From Zoroaster sp. YZ-2022 (Eukaryota; Echinodermata; Asteroidea; Forcipulatida; Zoroasteridae), in contig CM055816.1 of assembly GCA_029582265.1 (NCBI GenBank), positions 29,494,366 to 29,558,365 of the forward strand: 64,000 nt of DNA. The letters run 5' to 3'. The stretch's first letter is position 1, and each line of letters begins with the position of its first letter. Below are positions 1-11,625 of the stretch, piece by piece. The position numbers and the translations under genes are program-made. A model generated the notes under the pieces. It had not been told where the DNA came from. It did no database searches and saw only the letters and a list, made by a program, of their open reading frames with translations.

Positions 1-283
1 AATATTCGCTAAATATTTCACATCGCAAATATTTGCGCAAATATTCGCGAATGCGATGTCCCTTCAGGGCCACCATACCAACCCGATCGTGGTTTTCGAA
101 TTCATCCAGATTTTAACCCACAGCGTTGTATAATCCGGTTGAATCCGCGGTTGAATCCGCGGCTAGCTTGATCTTGGTTACGATGGCGGAGGATGTGTTG
201 CTTCCCTCAACTCAATCCATGCCCATGGGAAGACAAATTAAAGGAGAGGAAAATATACATGTAGTCAAGTGAGGTTTGTATAT

Positions 284-640
284 TTAAATAATAATAATAA
301 TGGAGCGCTCTTAATTACACAAGGTATCAAAGCGCTGTACATTAATATTAATTACCCCCTGCTCGTCAGGCGCATGATCATTCCTGAAACCATCTCATCA
401 GCTCCCTGGGGAGTATACAGTTCTGAATTGCTGCCATTTCAGCACATATGGGCTAATTAAACACAACAACCAACTCTGCCCTCACAGCTACCCATTTACT
501 CCTGGGTGGAGAGAAGCAATTATGGTAAAGTGTCTTGCTCGAGGACACAAGCACCGCAGTCGGGATTCGAACCCACATTCTGACGATTCAGCCATCAGAA
601 CTCAAATCCGATGCACTAAACCGATTTTTAGGTCTCATCA
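284..640 (-). mobile_element. tRNA-derived SINE
   Basis: Read on the minus strand, the element starts with a tRNA-like head (ggtttagtgcatcgg). A clear RNA polymerase III box B follows, seen on the plus strand as gggattcgaaccc at 562-574. A conserved central part comes next (gtcctcgagcaagacac on minus). The 3' end is an (ATT)n tail, seen on plus as the aataataataa run near 284-300. This order is the normal SINE layout. Box A is degenerate. The short open frames here are incidental. Confidence 0.75.
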
Positions 641-1352
641 CTCTAACAAATTTGAGCACTGCATGGATTTCAGTGCACGTATCCTGTGTCTGTGACTGGA
701 CTCCCTCCGTATCCTGCTATGTGCCACTATGGCCCTAACCCCACCAACTATGTTAGTGTTACATCTAGTTGTAGCTTTGCATGGTGAAGAGGACAAGTAA
801 GACTAATTGCAGTGACACCATGTGAAATTCTCTATTGAGTAGTATTTAGTTCTGAAAAGAACTGGAGGTTACACTTACAACTCGACGTTTCGGTCAGTAT
901 GCTCTGAAAAGAACTGGTTGTTATGTTACTAGCCCCATTCTATGGACTGGAGACTAATTGAACTCAAAGACTTGAGACTTGAGACTTGAGCTTATAGGGA
1001 CTTACTATGTACTTATTTAATTGGTTGAAATTGACACTTAAGTTATGACAGAACAACTGTAGAACTACAATTATCATAACTATACATGTAACTAATTTGT
1101 CATGTAATTTACTAATTAACTGTGTTTTGTTGGTGTTTTTTATGGGTATGTACATCAGGAAAAATTTAAAACACCTACAAGTCCCCTTAATACAATGGAC
1201 TTTACTGTCAAACATTACCAGTTTTCTTAGAAGACAAAACAAGATTCATAAAATCTGAAATTACTTTGTATCTCCCAGCTGCTCCCTACAATAAGTGTTA
1301 TCAAAAAAAAAAATTCACATTTGGTTAAATGTTATCATTATCGTACTTTCTA
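641..1352. other. intergenic, with one dispersed repeat
   Basis: No gene is recognisable. A repeat of about 95 bp at 768-862 (agctttgcatggtgaagagg onward) recurs at 12644-12738. A gttctgaaaagaactgg motif occurs twice near 850-920, next to a cgacgtttcggtc motif of the kind found at the ends of many invertebrate retroelements and SINEs. Confidence 0.5.
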
Positions 1353-1941
1353 TTAACCCTAGTCCTACTAATGCTGCATATGAGTGGGAAGTTGCTACAG
1401 AGGTCAAAACTGTCTGTTTTCACTGTTGACCCAAATGTGCACACAGGGGTATTTTTTGACTGGTTTTTTTACTGTAATTGTGACCACCCTGAACAATACC
1501 AGTCAATGCTTTTACCAGTCAAAAACAGTTGACTCATTTTGACCTGTAAATGTACTTATGTACTACACGTAGAATCACATGCAGTGTATTCATGCCTGGT
1601 GTTTGAATTACGAAATATCTGCTGTAAATTTTTTTTATTTTCATAATCCAATGAATCTGTTTAACCCTCCTACTACTACAAGGGTCAAAATCAGTCAAAA
1701 TGTTGAAATACTTACCAAGGTACATGTATATATATCTAATGCACTTAAAAGTCAAACACTGTTTTTGACTGGTAAAAGCATTGTCTGGTATTATTCAGGG
1801 TGGTCAAAATGACAGTAAAAACCAGTCAAAAATGCCCCTGTGTGCACATTTGGGTCAACAGTCAAAACAGGCAGTTGACTGGTTTTGACCTCTACAGCAA
1901 CTTTCCACTAAATGTGCATCAATAGCCTACTATAGGGTTAA
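1353..1941. mobile_element. MITE, TIR TTAACCCT, double arm
   Basis: The ends are inverted copies (ttaaccctagtcctac at left, tatagggttaa at right). The body has two inverted arms, each with the phrase 'gttgacccaaatgtgcac' or its complement. Related single-arm copies lie at 6082-6400 and 22872-23184. This copy looks like two units head to head. No coding capacity is seen. Confidence 0.7.
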
Positions 1942-2165
1942 AGGGACAATATCGTCACGATCAGAGCAGACTTTCAACAGGGCATGGAATCGGTGTCCTA
2001 CATTTGTATGGTAGTTACTTGTAGATCTATGAATATATTTACTGAATATTACTGGCTCATTTCATTAGCAGCAATGGACCTTATCATGTGGGGTATTATT
2101 TTCAGTCACTGATCTAAAACAAGCACTCTAATTCCATGCCCTATTGATCGTGATGATCAATATCC
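1939..2165. mobile_element. MITE, TIR AAAGGGACA
   Basis: An imperfect hairpin element begins aaagggacaatatcgtcacg and ends near gatcgtgatgat. The internal phrases 'catggaatcggtgtccta' and 'ttttcagtcactga' are shared with copies near 11470, 15345, 20245, 57970 and 61893. It is non-coding. Confidence 0.7.
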
Positions 2166-2880
2166 ATTTAATCTTGGCTGCCTTTGTGTTGCTGATGGCA
2201 AATGTTGACTGTGTCTGAAACCATTACTGAAGAATTGCTCATGCATACAGGTACATGTACATATGTACAACTAGTGTCGTCATGTCGTATACAGGTGCAT
2301 GCAGTAGTGTGGGTGATTGTTTTCCCTGATTGTTTGGGGGCATACCCATGGAAGAGTACAGTGTACAAGACGACTTGAACCCTGAACTTATTATTGACTC
2401 AATGCCCATATTCATTCAAGGCAGTAAGCCTTATTGTTGAGTATGTGAATACATGTAGGCCTACGCGCGCTCATACTCACACTTTCTAAAGCAACCCAAT
2501 TTGGTATTCATCAATGACGTCACCGTTGTGTTATGTTGGGTTTGGTTGTGTTTGGTTGGGTTTGGTTGTGTTGTGTAGCTGAATAGTTTCCGATTAGAAA
2601 CCAGTTGTTGATCATCTGAGCAAATTCATATTCTCGTGATAATGATGTCCCTTAAATTGCACATATTTCCGTCAGGTAAGGTAGTGTTATGCTAGGACGT
2701 ACACAGAGAACTTGGAAGCACACTGTAACAAACAAAGAATTTCATTCTCATTCGATCGCTACATTATGCATGAAAAACAAGTTACATGCATATAGGCCTA
2801 CGTGTAGTACAATGTATTAGCCAGCAATAACTTTGGGTGTCTTTCAGACGCCCAGTTTGCAGAGTTGTTGACTCAAGTCG
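2166..2880. other. intergenic, low complexity
   Basis: No gene seen. A GGTTT/TTGTG microsatellite lies at about 2528-2575 (repeated tttggttg). Confidence 0.5.
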
Positions 2881-3035
2881 GTGACTCGGACTCGAGTCCG
2901 ACTCGAGTCGCCAATTTTTGTGACTTGCGACTTGACTTGACTTGGACAAAAATGACTTGGGACTTGACTTGACTTGGACAAAAATGACTTGTGACTTGAC
3001 TTGACTTGAGTAAATTTGACTTGACGACATTGCAA
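2881..3035. repeat. 32-bp minisatellite, (ACTTG)-rich
   Basis: Three units of 32 bp start at about 2921, 2953 and 2985, each with runs of gacttgacttgacttg followed by an A/T-rich spacer. They are preceded by the palindrome gactcgagtccgactcgagtc. The same unit occurs at 4981-5140. Open frames rich in S, K, Q and V read through it only because the repeat lacks stops. Confidence 0.85.
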
Positions 3036-4650
3036 GTCATCATGTATTTTAGGTTGTTTTATTACATGTATTTTTCTGGTCAATCCGGCCACGGCAGCCG
3101 AATACTTTTGTGACGGGAAAAAAATGCCGTCGCGAATTGTATATCTATACGTAATACATAATAATAGTGTATACTGTACACGTATGTGCCTTGTACTGTA
3201 AAGTGTACGCTACATGTCTAGTCTTCAACACAATCCGTCGTAGTGGAAGAAGTGGGCTATTACTGGTAAAGGCATTGCATTAATATTCAAAATAATTTAT
3301 ACAAACGGCTGGAACGAGGTTATAGCGACATTGTTAATTGTATTAAGAATTTGTAAAGTGTTGAACAAATTATCGCAAATTTTTCGTAAAACAAAACCGA
3401 ATAGCTATTTTGACTCAAATTATGTTTATTATGTGTGTAATCATTAAAGGGTACATGTTTTTTTTTTTTAATGTTTTACTCCGTAAAAAGGGAATTTTAA
3501 AATATTTTACGAACGTAATTTTTTAATTCTCCTTACATCACCTATGCAAGCGTTGTCAGAGTTGTCAACACAGAATCAGTAAGGATTTCATGCACAACGT
3601 TGTAATACACTAGATCCGGAGTCCGTGATTTTAACAAATGTATTGTTTGTGACAATTAACAGCGACCGAATAACTAAGAAGCAGCAATTACTAGTTTTTG
3701 GGGCGTATACAAAATTTATCTTCTTCCAAATTACCAAATTCCGAGGCCCATATAAGAGTGTAAATTACCATCCGTCGGTTTCCGTCCTGGGAGAAAAATG
3801 AATTGTCCCGCGTGTAACAGCTTCAACCGTCTGCAAATTTTCGTACAAATATTGAAATGAACCACTCATGGACGGATCATCATGAGCACAGGCCCTGGGC
3901 ACAAATTCACCACGGGCCCATACACGCGCATAATACTACTAGTACTATGCTTTTTTCTTTTTTTTTGAAAACCAAGGGCCCCTATTGGCTCCTGGGCCCG
4001 GGGCACGTGCCCAGTTTGCCCGTGCGGTAATCCGTGCATGCTAAATACATGTTACCTACGCTAGATTGATAATTTTCAGATTAAAAAAATTTAAAACCTC
4101 CGCTTCTTTCTATACTTTCCACACAACCCCCATAATTTCTGGACCGAATTGATGAAAAACTACCTGGTTCCCTGTTTTGTAAATAACATTGAATTCAGAT
4201 GCGGACACCAACAAAAACAATGACGCACTACACAATTTGTGAAGCGTTAACGTCATACTTGGATTTGTTTGTGAGTTTCTGGTCTTCAATAGTTATTTAT
4301 TTACCTCCCATCATGTTATCACTTGTTTTTCATTTATTTTATTCAATCAGCAACTTATATTAATGAAGTAAAATACGTCTAAACATCTTCAATAAAGTGT
4401 CAATCTTTAGGCCTAACAGTGTACATTTGAGCCTATACGTTTCACCATACATTTCCCTTCACATGTACTGCACGATACACGGTACACGTGTGTGCGTTTG
4501 TATAGTTTTCTAGAAAATATTGCCCGATGATTACAGCGAAGTTTCGCGGCTAATTCGAGATGTCAATTATGTATCCTATAAACAACAAATGACAAACACT
4601 GGATTTATTCTCACTGCCAAGACAGGGAACATGACAAACAGAACATTATT
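3036..4650. other. intergenic, no gene seen
   Basis: AT-rich DNA without a recognisable gene. At 3885-4035 is a degenerate inverted-repeat fragment containing gccctgggcac and gggcccggggcacgtgccc, possibly a MITE relic. Confidence 0.45.
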
Positions 4651-4966
4651 ATAGGCCAAAAAAAAAAAAAAAAAAGCTCCGGTTTCTGGTGATCTCCGTG
4701 CGCGTGGCCTCAGCTAAACATGCACGTCGGCATTTTATTTTATTATTTTTTGCTATGAAACGATGTCCAATCGCAGCCACACTTTTTCACATAGGGGTAT
4801 AAACGTTTGGCTGATTTGTGAGTCCTCTCTTAGCCACCATACTTTGTATAATGGGAAATTTGGTCCCCGCCTACACATGTAAAAAAAAATTAAACAAAAC
4901 AAAACAAACAAAAAACAAAATCGCGTCACCGCACCAATTTTGAAACTGGAGACTATTTTAGCCTTA
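4651..4966. mobile_element. MITE, TIR TTAGGCCAAAA
   Basis: The left end is ataggccaaaaaa followed by a poly-A run and ccggtttctggt. The right end is aactggagactattttagcc, its inverted partner. Related fragments lie at 7735-8065 and 32395-32550, with the shared phrase 'ttagccaccatactttg' and closely similar ends. Confidence 0.65.
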
Positions 4967-4974
4967 TTCGGGAC

Positions 4975-5150
4975 GATAAATGACTTGTGACTTGACTTGA
5001 CTTGAGAAAATTTGACTTGTGACTTGACTTGACTTGGGAAAATTTGACTTGTGACTTGACTTGACTTGAGAAAATTTGACTTGAGACTTGACTTGACTTG
5101 AGAACATTTGACTTGTGACTTGACTTGACTTGAGAAAAAAATGACTTGGT
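4975..5150. repeat. 32-bp minisatellite, second array
   Basis: Five units of 32 bp start near 4981, 5013, 5045, 5077 and 5109. Each holds gacttgacttgacttgag or a close variant. This is the same repeat as at 2921-3016. Confidence 0.85.
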
Positions 5151-6081
5151 TACAACACTGCCAGTTTGCTAAATGGACACCCTGTTTTATTTGCAATACA
5201 CATGCAAAAGTATTGTAAGTTAAAGTTTTGGACACCCTGTTTTTCAAAGAAGAACAATTGGACGCCCTATCTCCAAACCCTGGCTATAATACTCTGGTTA
5301 TTTACATTTCCCGCGGTTCGTAGTAAAGCGGGAAATTATTGTCTTGCTAATTCGAAGAGTGTATTACGTAATGAGGAATGGCTAGAATGGGGGTTTAAAA
5401 GGGAGGTAATTGTGTAGAGGGGTCAGTTCTAGCGAGCACACCCACAGACGCACGTTTCAATTGTTACAAAACGAACGAAATTACAATGTTCGTAGAATCA
5501 GATTACTATATGTTAAGGGTGAAGTCCAACACCTGCACGAAGGGGATCGCTGACCGTTTTTGGACACAGGTTTCCAGAGCATTTTTAAACATTTTTATCT
5601 CTGGTTTTTCCTGGGCGTCGCGATCTCTGAAGAAGTGACACTAAAACTAACATAAGATACGTTATCACTTGGATACATGGCTTTGCTCGCCAGAATAGGC
5701 TTCTGTGCTGCTGTTAAAAAGACTTTGTAGTATGGTGTAACACACTCGAGTAGAGGTGCGAATAGTTTATTTTTTTTTCACACTTTAGTGGGGACTCTAT
5801 CTATTGGAAAATGAGCTTTGTTAATGGAGTTTTGTCATGTAAGAAATGGAAGAATTGCCAAGTTTGTTGGTGAAGTTATAAAGAGTCAGTAAACAGAAGG
5901 TTTTGTTGTAACATTTAAAGGAAGAAGAGAGTAGAATAGAAGAAAAAGTACAGACATTGTTATGCTGGAGGAAAAAAAGGCGAAAAAACGAGCGTCATTT
6001 CTCATGCTGCGCTATCGCCAAATTAAGATAGTGGTGTTTAGAGTTGTTTTATAGCGTCAGTAAAGGGAAGACCATGTATTT
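5151..6081. other. intergenic, no gene seen
   Basis: No recognisable coding or repeat structure apart from short A-rich tracts. Confidence 0.4.
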
Positions 6082-6400
6082 CTAACTCTCCTACTATTGA
6101 TGCACTTTAGTGGGAAGTTGCTGCTTGCAGGGGTCAAAATCAGTCAACTGCCTGTTTTGACTGTTGACCCAAATGTGCACACAGCTAAGGGGAATTTTTG
6201 ACTGGTTTTTACTGTCATTTTGACCACCCTGAACAATACCATACATTGATTTTACCAGTTAAAAACAGTCAACTCATTTTGACCTGTAAATGTACTTACT
6301 ATATACACGTACATAAGGTTTGACAGTGTTCAACTTTTAAGTGCACTTCACCTTGGCAAGTATATCAACATTTGACTGATTTTGACCCTAGGAGGGTTAG
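6082..6400. mobile_element. MITE, TIR TTAACCCTCCTAC family
   Basis: Inverted ends (ctaactctcctac at left, ctaggagggttag at right) surround the family phrases 'cactttagtgggaagttgct' and 'ttgacccaaatgtgcacaca'. It is a single-arm copy of the family at 1353 and 22872. Confidence 0.75.
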
Positions 6401-7280
6401 CTAATGAATGACCTAAAAATGTAATGATCACACAAAAAATAATGGTCACAAAAAAAAACATTTTTTAAATCAGATATTTATTATGCAGCATGGGAGAGGA
6501 CTACTTTATGAAATATTACATTACAATTCTGAACTTTGTGAACTTTAAATTTTGGCGTTGCTTTTGTGTATGTCTAATCTATAATAATTCCCATGTTAAG
6601 AACACATCTTTGTGATTTATTCTGATACTTATAACTATTAACACGTTTTACAATAACATAACTCTTCCCCATATAATTTTGAATACAAAATTTCATTTTC
6701 ATTTATCTATAATTGCCGTGACCCTCTATAGGTCCTTGGGGGTTATCTGCTGGCTAAAATGACATCATCGCAGCACAACTGGACTCGCAAAAAATGCTTT
6801 ACCAGTGACCGAAGCAGAAACATGTTTCTGATCAGGGTCGCAAAAAGGCACCCAGTAAATGTGATTCAGATAGTGTTGGGAAGCTTAACACATTTACACG
6901 TGTACATGAAAATAAATTCACTAAACGTTTTCAAATTCACAAAATTGTATCACAATTTCCAGATTACAGGAAGTTTAACTAATAGTTTGTTTGTACTTGA
7001 ATACAACAAGCAATTTTGGATGATGTTTTGTGCCAGGCTTGGATTTGTTTAATCTGTACTTTTTTTTCTGAATCCGTATTGCCATATTTTTGGATTATTT
7101 TCTGTACTAAATACGGACAATCCGTCTGCATCATGCCATTTATTAGTGATAACAAAATTTGTTTACACGTGTACACGGTATGTGTCAAAACGTGTACAAA
7201 TTAAACGGAAAGTGCCAAGCCTAGTTTCAGAACACTTCAACTAAAACTAGACGTACAGTGTTTGTCAATAACAAACACGC
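6401..7280. other. intergenic, no gene seen
   Basis: AT-rich sequence with short open frames that show no family features. A small hairpin (gtgtttgt..acaaacac) lies at about 7258-7278, directly before the next element. Confidence 0.4.
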
Positions 7281-7636
7281 AGGTGTTCGGGTTTGATGTT
7301 AAAATGATTCGAAGTGTTGGAGAAAGTCAAACGTTAACGTCTGTTGGTGCAAAAATTGTGAATTTAGCTCTTGTGGTTCTTGAGATATGATTTTTTTTTA
7401 ATATTAAAATTTGATTTATCCTTATTTGATATCTGATGACCTCATCATGACGTCAATCATGACATCAAAACTCATATACTCGCGTTAAGTTCTTAGTACA
7501 TGCCAAGTTTCAAGTTCATGTGAAGTTTGCAAGTATGTGTTTTTTTGTAGACAATCGATGGCGACAAGAAGAAGGAGAAGAAGAAGAAAAAAATTAACAA
7601 AAACAGTAGGTGTTTCCGGCACATTCCCGAACACCT
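7281..7636. mobile_element. short TIR element AGGTGTTCGG
   Basis: The ends are aggtgttcggg and cccgaacacct. The interior (cttgtggttcttgagatatg, catgacgtca, gaagaaggagaagaag) is shared with the element at 29146-30397, which has the same ends plus a tandem-repeat expansion. Non-coding. Confidence 0.75.
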
Positions 7637-7734
7637 AATTAAGGCTACGGTTGGTACTAAACAGTTTTCTCCTGATTAGTTCTGTGAAAATGCATCAAAC
7701 CCCTGATGTATTGGGGTTCCAGAATGTAGAGAAG

Positions 7735-8065
7735 AAACAGTTTCTGGTCTCCGTGCACATCGCCTCAGACCCAGGCGTCAACTTTTTTAATTTTTTTTTT
7801 TTTTAAACGATATCCAATTGCAGCCGAAACTGCTGGATTGATTGGAATTGTTCTGTGCTGTGTTTTAAACGACTTTTTCCACACAGGGGTATGAACATTT
7901 TGCCTGATTCGTGTGACCTCTCGTAGCTTCTCTTAGCCACCATACTTTTGAGAAATACATGTATCACATATATTTCCCTGTTGGCAAAAACAAAATAAAG
8001 CACGTCTCCGTGCCGATTTTGAAGCCGACCGATGACCAGAAACTGGAGACTTTTTTTGGCCTAAT
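7735..8065. mobile_element. MITE, TTAGGCC family, second copy
   Basis: It shares 'tctcttagccaccatacttt', 'gaagccgaccgatgaccag' and the end gagactttttttggcctaa with the element at 4651-4966. The left end is less clear. Confidence 0.55.
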
Positions 8066-9576
8066 GTAGTATAACACGCAATTCAGTATATATTGTAGGG
8101 ACCCCAGAGATCAGTAGGGCCTAAGTGTATGGAATAATTCATTAGATATCCAGTCATGAAGTAAGGCTGTGCCAGGTATCCTGCTTCCATTTTTCAGTTC
8201 CAATTACCCCTAAACAACTTTCAAAAATTCCGGCTGAACATTTTAAGCCACACAAATGGAAGTCTCTGATTTTTTGTTAACAAATGAAGAAAACTGGGAT
8301 AAAGGCTTTAGAAGTAACATTTGCTGACACCCTTTCACACTTCACAGACTTGCTGGCTTTTGTTTCATGTAGGCCTATCTAGTTTGTTTTGAGTCATCAC
8401 ATTTGGTATTTGTGCCTATTCTTCGCAGCTATTGGATTATAGTGAGTGTGGGACACATGGATTATTTTTGTGTGGGGGGCGGGGGAATTGGGAATGCTAT
8501 GAGTCGTTTTCAATATACATTGTACATGTAGAAACGGGAAATTATTACCGTAAGTCCACATTTATTTCGACTCGAATAAAACAAGAGATACATTTGTATT
8601 CGTATTGGTACAATCAGGAGTATTCACATGTTTTTACAAAATTGTTTACGGGTACCCGGGTATCCGAAGATTTCTATTTCGGGTATCCAGTTCCTGATAT
8701 AACCCGAAACACACAGCCTATCATGAAGTATGCATGTGTACAAAATCATTCAATCACAGCCGAGTTCAAAGTTACCAAAAGATTCTGGCCAATATCTGGC
8801 TTTATCACATTAAGCCTTTTCTTAACAGTTGCTCCCTCAACAACAAAATTTGTGAACAGGCGTAACACACGCGCTATGGAACTACGTTCCCGATGGTTAT
8901 GATCATGCAGCACATCGTTGGCCCCGGCTCATTCCACCATCCTGTATTAAGGAACGAGGGGCATGGCTATTCTCATGGGGACGAGGCTGTGTTAGTTTAA
9001 CGAATGACACAGTAGACTGAGATCGAGCCGCCGTGCCGCCTGGCAACGTTAGGGCGGCTACGTCCAACCGGCTGGACGTACGGTAAGATCAACAAAAGGC
9101 AGGCAGGATCTATTCTTCATTTCTGAAAATATGTGTATAAATATTCTCATAATCGCCAACAAGGAAAAATATTTAAGCCTCAGATTGTACCAGAAAGCAT
9201 TTACAATCCAAACAAAATCGGGTCTATGCCGTAATAGCTTCGACGGGCAGTTTTCGAATCCGAGATAAAACACTGTCCTGAATTATAAGTTACGTTAAAT
9301 TTACCGTTTCTATAATGTATTTGGGGACATTTTGGCATCGCCATTTACAAAAACGAAATATAAAGTAAATAGAAAGGTAACTTCATTATCATTTAGCCTA
9401 CAGGCAAATCTAGTCCATCATTCAAGGCCGAATACGAAGCGAATTCAAAAGCTGAAATTTCGCGTTCGCTTTCAATGAACTGGCCTTAACGCTTTTGCCC
9501 ATATCTACACGGAGCTAGCCATGACGCTTTTCCTTGTATGACCACGCAGTTATGCCGATCAAATTCTTTCGAGTAA
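8066..9576. other. intergenic, one unassigned ORF
   Basis: The longest frame (8432-8902, plus) starts at a TTG codon and shows no domain I recognise. It includes microsatellite-like sequence, so I do not call it a gene. A small hairpin (cgtccaaccggctggacg) lies at about 9060-9080. Confidence 0.4.
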
Positions 9577-10305
9577 AGGCGTGTTCGCACTGGACTTTTT
9601 TTGGTAAAACTTACCGAGACGATGGGTACTTTTCCCATTTTAAGTCCAGTGCGGACAGCCTGGGACATTTTCCTCTCAGTTACTTTTCCTGAGTCCAGCG
9701 GTTACTTCTACTGGCCAACTGCTGCCCAGGAAAACTGACCAGGTAACTTTTCCCGAGACGGTAAGTCCAGTGCGGACAGTGCGAGTCGGTAAAAGCGGCT
9801 CAGGAAAGCGTACATCCGGCCCGGGCGCAAGGTTGTGCTGCACAGGGACACCACGCATGCGCTTTGTATTGTTTCACCGCGCGGTGGGGGCGGGCCGGGC
9901 GCATTAAATGCATGTGCATGTGTAGCAAGTTTTCTGTGCGTTGTTGTTGTTCCTCTTTTGCTCGCAATCATGGCAGATATTATCATTGATACAGTCGGAA
10001 GTTTGATTGGTGCTACCAGTGCATCATTTCCAGATGATAATGAAGGACGTCAACGTCGTCTTACGACGAAAGAAAGCACGACAACGGATGTGTCGGCTTT
10101 GGGTCAATCGGGTCAACGTAGAAAGGTCACGCAAATCGCCCTCATGAGTCATTATACTGACAGCTCGGTTACTTCTACCACGGTCTCGGTAAAATTTTCC
10201 CGTGTCGAAAGTCCAAGTGCGGACAGAGGTCACATTTGACCATTTTTCATTTTACCATCGTCTCGGTAAAACCTTCCCCCAAAAAAGTCCAGTGCGAACA
10301 CGGCT
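9577..10305. mobile_element. PIF/Harbinger-like MITE, TSD TAA
   Basis: The element runs from AGGCGTGTTCGCACTGGAC to its inverted partner ending GTGCGAACACGGCT. It is flanked on both sides by TAA (9574-9576 and 10306-10308), a three-base target duplication of the TWA type typical of PIF/Harbinger. Sub-terminal copies of 'aagtccagtgcggacag' recur near 9640, 9765 and 10210. A short frame with an ATG at 9970 could be a remnant, but no transposase motif is visible. Confidence 0.75.
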
Positions 10306-10729
10306 TAACAGTCAGTAACGAGATTAAACACATGTCCATAAACAGTGTTTCCGTTATGTCAACACACTGGAGACACTCGTTATCACCCTTTTGTCATTGG
10401 AAAGAATAGTTTACCGTTATGAATAACAATAGGAGTCTAGACATTATTTTTTTGCCGTGAAATCGCAGTGTTATTGCCGTGGATAAAGTTTGTCATGCTG
10501 CGCCTTGGAGTGTGTAAATACCGTGAATTTTCCCTTAGCATCATTTTCACGGCAAAATGACCTTTCATATCGTTTTCACGGTAGACATTCACAGCGTTGC
10601 TTATCTGTGATACATATGTACATGGCCCAGGGCCAGGGACCCTCCCTGCATGCATGAAGCAATAAACAGTGTCCACTGACCCAAGCACTTACCTAATTGC
10701 AATCACTATAACAAAATTATGCATGCTCT
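10306..10729. other. intergenic with dispersed repeat
   Basis: The stretch 10600-10690 contains 'gaagcaataaacagtgtcc' and 'ccagggaccctccc', also found at about 18680 and 60095. Short frames here recur with those copies and are repeat-derived. Confidence 0.5.
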
Positions 10730-11470
10730 GTTTGGATACCTGGTGGCAATTCAGATATTAAAAGGCTTGAAAACGTTCAAGTACAAATGGCAAAAGCCAT
10801 TCTTAAGGCCCCGCGTAACATGACTAAGGAAGCAATGTATGGTGAATTAGGATGGGAGAGTATCTCCTCAATTCAAGATAAATTCAGGTTGAGTTATGTT
10901 GATCGCCTTTTCAAAATGGAAAATAACAGATGGCCAAAACTCTTGTTTAATGCGTCATATCACACTCTGAGTGAGCATAATAAACTGCGGTGGAAATGGC
11001 TTAATCACATGAAGCAAAGTTTGTCGCGCTGTGGGATGGATCATATTTTTAATAACAATCCACCACTAAACCAAGCTTGGTTAAATACTTTTAAGAAAAC
11101 TCTTCATCAGGTTGAATTGAATGATTGGCGCAAAGGTGCACAAAGTAAATCTTCGCTGTCTTTATATATGTCTCTCAAACAAGTACCGGCTCTTGAACAA
11201 TATCTTATCGATAGTACGAACTTCTCCGCCGCAATGACTAAATTAAGGGCTCGTACTAACACTTTCAACAACTCGAGAGATATACCCGCTCCTGGTCACC
11301 AAATAATGACGGGTTGTGCAAACTGTGTAAGAGTAATGTAGATGAAGATATTGGCCATTTCATGTTTTATTGTACAGCATTGAATCACATTCGTATTAAG
11401 GAATTCTTAGCCCTTGAAAATAATCTTTTTGGTAACAATATGGATTTGTTTTGGGAAATATATACCCCAA
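10730..11470 (+). pseudogene. non-LTR retrotransposon (LINE) 3' fragment
   Basis: An open frame at 10787-11341, readable in frame from about 10742, resembles the region after the reverse transcriptase in many LINEs. It begins with a helix ending in ELGW and later has a K-L-R-A-R-T segment. A frameshift near 11300 moves the tail to another frame. That tail reads GLCKLCKSNVDEDIGHF and ends in FMFYC, giving the C-x2-C..H..C finger that closes many LINE ORF2 proteins. The frame ends near 11470. No reverse transcriptase catalytic motif is present in the window, so this is a 5'-truncated dead copy. The LINE clade cannot be assigned. Confidence 0.65.
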
Positions 11471-11625
11471 CATGATAAGGTCATGTTACCGTTGCTGCTG
11501 GATAAATGAGCCAGTAATTTTCAGTCACTGTGTTCATCTTAAACTAGGACACCGATTCCACGCCCTGTTGAAAGTCGGCTCTGATCATGATGATATACAT
11601 GTATTGTCCCTTTCATATCAAATTC
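11470..11625. mobile_element. MITE, AAAGGGACA family, partial
   Basis: It contains 'gccagtaattttcagtcact' and 'gaccgattcca'-like family phrases (here acaccgattccacgccctgt), ending at attgtcccttt. It is a half-length copy abutting the LINE fragment. Confidence 0.6.

Noticed and set aside
4753..5247. 164-codon minus-strand frame with repeated SQVKSQV
   Set aside because: It is a translation of the 32-bp minisatellite plus MITE sequence.
8432..8902. 156-codon plus-strand frame
   Set aside because: It starts at TTG, crosses microsatellite-like sequence and shows no domain, splice or family signal.
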